Below, in pieces: positions 61,588 to 64,000 of a DNA stretch of 64,000 nt. Source of the DNA: Sporolactobacillus putidus (GTDB taxonomy: Bacteria; Bacillota; Bacilli; Bacillales; Sporolactobacillaceae); NCBI RefSeq assembly GCF_014647035.1, contig NZ_BMOK01000007.1:62001-126000 (forward strand), in the 5' to 3' direction. The notes beneath the pieces were generated by a model. That model did no database searches and had not been told where the DNA came from. It saw nothing but the letters and a program-made list of their open reading frames with translations. Within the stretch, counting starts at the first letter, position 1, and each line of letters starts with the position of its first letter. A program made the translations under genes and the position numbers.

Positions 61588-62121
61588 ATGTTGAAGAAAC
61601 AAACTATTTGGTTGCTGACCATGCTCAGTTTAATCGTTGTACTCTCAGTCTATGCGCTGACCTCTCCCGGCCAGCCGTCCAACAGTGCTTCTCCAGGCGT
61701 GGCAACTCCTTCAAAACAAGTGACAGCAGGGAAAGGCCAGCCGTCCGCATCTGTGAGTGCTGTTGACAATAAGTTGGCTGAGATCGAGCTTCAGAAAGCG
61801 GATGAAAGAAATCAGCAGGAGCAGAAATATCAAAGCGTCATCGCGTCGGGAAAAAGCTCCCCGTCTGACGTCAGCGCGGCTTATGACGCGATAAAATCGA
61901 TGAACACACTGGCAAATAATGAAATGATGCTTGAAGATGTCATTCAAGCGAAGGGATTTAAAAATGCTGTCGTCAAAACAAGCGGAGACCAGGTTCAGAT
62001 TTTTGTTGAGGAAAACAAGCTGACTGATCAACAGGCAAACGCGATGATCAGGCTTGCCGACCAGTATCTTGGTTCGGGAAGGGTAGTCAGTGTCAGTTAC
62101 GCATTGGGTCAAAAAAAGTAA
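61588..62121 (+). CDS. spoIIIAH: SpoIIIAH, channel protein that pairs with SpoIIQ
   Basis: A 177-aa protein with an N-terminal membrane helix (about 6-25), a Ser/Pro/Gln linker and a ring-building-motif domain (about 90-177) containing NTLANNEMMLEDVIQAKGFK and KLTDQQANAMIRLADQYL. It interacts across the septal space with SpoIIQ of the forespore. B. subtilis SpoIIIAH is somewhat longer (about 218 aa), mainly in the linker. ATG 61588 follows GAGGAGG. A terminator follows. Confidence 0.93.
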   Translation: MLKKQTIWLLTMLSLIVVLSVYALTSPGQPSNSASPGVATPSKQVTAGKGQPSASVSAVDNKLAEIELQKADERNQQEQKYQSVIASGKSSPSDVSAAYDAIKSMNTLANNEMMLEDVIQAKGFKNAVVKTSGDQVQIFVEENKLTDQQANAMIRLADQYLGSGRVVSVSYALGQKK

Positions 62122-62171
62122 GAAAATGAATGAATTTGAAGATTTTTTGAACAGAATTAGGTACAATAGAG

Positions 62172-62203
62172 ACTGTTGCGGACGGACGCAGCAGTTTTCT
62201 TTT
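62172..62203 (+). terminator. Terminator of the spoIIIA operon
   Basis: ACTGTTGCG pairs with CGCAGCAGT (one wobble) around a 6-nt loop and is followed by TTTCTTTT. Confidence 0.78.
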
Positions 62204-62285
62204 GAAAAAAAGAGAGTCATTATTTAATATTATTACCGCTTGATTTTATCAGTCCTCCGCACGGTTCGAGCAATAAATGAGGATA

Positions 62286-62294
62286 TGATATAAT
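62286..62294 (+). promoter_or_regulatory. Extended -10 promoter of accBC
   Basis: TGATATAAT matches an extended -10 perfectly, 36 bp before the accB start. No good -35 is visible, as is common for extended -10 promoters. Confidence 0.5.
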
Positions 62295-62329
62295 TAAACG
62301 AAAGCGGTTGGGACAAGGGAGTGCTGAAT

Positions 62330-62809
62330 TTGTTAAGTATTGAAGATATCAAGGCTTTAATGAAGGAGATGGATGCATCTTCAATCAGCGAGTTGAAATT
62401 TGAGTCGGAGGACACAAAGATTACTTTGCGGAAAATTGTTGCGGCTTCAGGAAAACCGGCTGTGCAGCCGGTTTTGCAGGCCGCTTTGGCGCCTCAGGTT
62501 CAGCCGGCGGTCGTTTCAGAGACCGTTCCGGCCCGTGAAGCGGCAAGCGGGCAGGATTCCGATCTTTCGCTTCACAAAATTACGGCTCCGATGGTCGGTA
62601 CATTTTATTCTGCATCCTCTCCCGATGCGGAGCCTTTTGTCAGAAAGGGCTCCAAGATCGACAAAACAACGGTCGTCTGTATCGTTGAGGCGATGAAACT
62701 TTTCAATGAAATCGAAGCGGAAGTTAATGGCACCATTGTCGATGTACTTGCCGAAGACGGCCAGCTTGTTGAATATGGCCAGCCGTTATTCCTGGTTAAG
62801 GAAGATTAA
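62330..62809 (+). CDS. accB: Biotin carboxyl carrier protein of acetyl-CoA carboxylase
   Basis: A 159-aa BCCP. The N-terminal helical region [15 protein letters not shown] aligns residue for residue with B. subtilis AccB if the TTG at 62330 is the start; AAGGGAG lies eight bases before it, whereas the in-frame GTG at 62321 overlaps that site. A Pro/Ala/Gln linker leads to the biotinyl domain (about 80-159) with biotin-accepting Lys123 in VEAMKLFNE. It is the carrier in the first committed step of fatty-acid synthesis. accC follows 14 bp later. Confidence 0.94.
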   Translation: MLSIEDIKALMKEMDASSISELKFESEDTKITLRKIVAASGKPAVQPVLQAALAPQVQPAVVSETVPAREAASGQDSDLSLHKITAPMVGTFYSASSPDAEPFVRKGSKIDKTTVVCIVEAMKLFNEIEAEVNGTIVDVLAEDGQLVEYGQPLFLVKED

Positions 62810-62823
62810 GGAGCCGTCGTTCA

Positions 62824-64000
62824 TGATAAAAAAAGTTCTTGTAGCAAACAGAGGAGAAATTGCGGTTAGGATTATCCGCGCTTGCAAAGAATTGAATATA
62901 GAAACAGTTGCCATTTACTCACAGGCAGATAAAGAAGCGCTTCATGTGCAGCTGGCTGATGAAGCTTACTGTATCGGGCCAAATGCAGCGAAAGACAGCT
63001 ATTTAAACTTTACAAACATCATCAGTGTCGCTTCGCTGACGGGCTGTGACGCGATTCATCCGGGATACGGATTCCTTGCGGAAAATGCCGACTTTGCTGA
63101 AATGTGCGAGGAGTGCAAGCTGATCTTTATCGGTCCCCCTGCCGAAGCGATCAGTAAGATGGGTATCAAGGATGTGGCCAAACAGACCATGAAAAACGCC
63201 GGTGTCCCTGTGGTACCCGGTTCAAACGGTGTGATTGCCGGCGTCGAAGAGGGTGTGAAAATAGCCGGCGATATTGGTTATCCGGTGCTGATCAAAGCGA
63301 CGGCAGGAGGCGGAGGAAAAGGTATCCGTGTTGCTCAGAACGAGCAGGAACTGCGTCACGGGATTGCAATTACTCAGCAGGAAGCCGATACGTCTTTCGG
63401 TAATCCCGGAGTTTATATTGAAAAATATATTGAAGACTTTCGTCATGTTGAAATCCAGATACTTGCGGACAAGCAAGGCCATACAATTCACCTGGGAGAA
63501 CGCGACTGTACCGTGCAAAGACGTCTGCAGAAGCTTCTGGAAGAGTCCCCTTCACCGGCGCTGACGGAAAAGAAGCGGCAGGAAATGGGAGAGGCTGCGG
63601 TAAAGGCTGCTATGGCCGTTCATTATACCGGAGCAGGGACCATTGAGTTTATCTATGAGCCGGACGGTTCCTTTTATTTCATGGAAATGAACACGCGTAT
63701 TCAGGTCGAGCATGGCGTTACGGAATTTGTTACAGGCGTAGATCTCATCAAAGAACAGATCAGAATTGCTTCCGGAGAGGCGCTCTCCGTTAAACAGGCA
63801 GATATTCATTTAACCGGACATGCGATCGAATGCAGGATCAATGCGGAGAACCCGGAGAAAAACTTTATGCCGTCTTCAGGACGCGTGGAAACTTATCTTC
63901 CGCCGGGCGGACCCGGAGTTCGGATTGACTCAGCTGTTTATCAAGGCTATTTTATTCCGCCCTACTATGATTCAATGGTAGCGAAGGTGATCACATACGG
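62824..64000 (+). CDS. accC: Biotin carboxylase subunit of acetyl-CoA carboxylase (3' end beyond window)
   Basis: The first 392 codons of biotin carboxylase. It begins [20 protein letters not shown]. The glycine-rich ATP loop is [34 protein letters not shown] and [18 protein letters not shown] hold catalytic residues including the Glu and Arg of the MNTRIQVEH motif. About 55 residues of the C-terminal domain are outside the window. ATG 62824 has AAGGAG ten bases upstream. It forms an operon with accB. Confidence 0.96.

Overview
The window comes from an endospore-forming member of the Bacillales. It carries a complete spoIIIAA-AH operon, a CotB-type coat gene, and the yqh block known from Bacillus subtilis (yqhG/yqhH, gcvT-gcvPA-gcvPB, yqhL, mntR, yqhO, yqhP, yqhQ, yqhR, efp, spoIIIA, accB-accC). 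Frequent GTG/TTG starts behind strong GGAGG sites, a decayed Rgg-type regulator, and the absence of the sinI/sinR/tasA segment suggest a lineage away from B. subtilis, perhaps Sporolactobacillaceae. That placement is inference.

Layout. 1-5 kb: an EcsB/YthQ-like permease, a cupin protein, and a minus-strand cluster of UDP-sulfoquinovose synthase, a GT4 glycosyltransferase and GtrA, which looks like a sulfolipid or sulfoglycan pathway. 5-17 kb: an M50 protease, RocB-type peptidase, doxX remnant, an NlpC/P60-LysM wall hydrolase behind a WalR box, a MarR-MMPL exporter pair, and murT-gatD for peptidoglycan amidation. 17-19 kb: a rearranged patch with small proteins, an orphan coding fragment, and an rgg gene whose 3' end is inverted. 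19-28 kb: azlCD with a divergent regulator, a c-di-AMP riboswitch in front of the potassium importer kimA, a Cof-type phosphatase, pncB, exoA and an old-yellow-enzyme oxidoreductase. 28.5-29.4 kb: a noncoding tandem array with an exact 82-bp period, flanked by inverted clusters of a short AT-rich word. 29.6-42 kb: an iron-type alcohol dehydrogenase, acsA with a cre-like site, a D-2-hydroxyacid dehydrogenase, a YkcB-like membrane glycosyltransferase, an M23 wall hydrolase, a coat gene broken by several lesions beside an intact CotB-type gene, and an intracellular GH13 enzyme.

42-64 kb is the conserved core. mgsR is followed by comGA and comGB, but the pseudopilin genes comGC-GG are missing. 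yqhG/yqhH then run in the opposite direction. A tandem glycine riboswitch controls gcvT-gcvPA-gcvPB. Next come the yqhL-to-efp genes, the eight-gene spoIIIA operon encoding the mother-cell part of the feeding-tube complex, and accB with the first part of accC, which runs off the end of the window.

The items I judge least ordinary are the sulfoquinovose cluster in a non-phototroph, the 82-bp array with inverted flanks, the inverted-tail rgg pseudogene, the coat pseudogene with a readable 7-bp duplication, and the two-gene comG remnant. All identifications rest on reading the sequence and recalled family knowledge. No database search was run.
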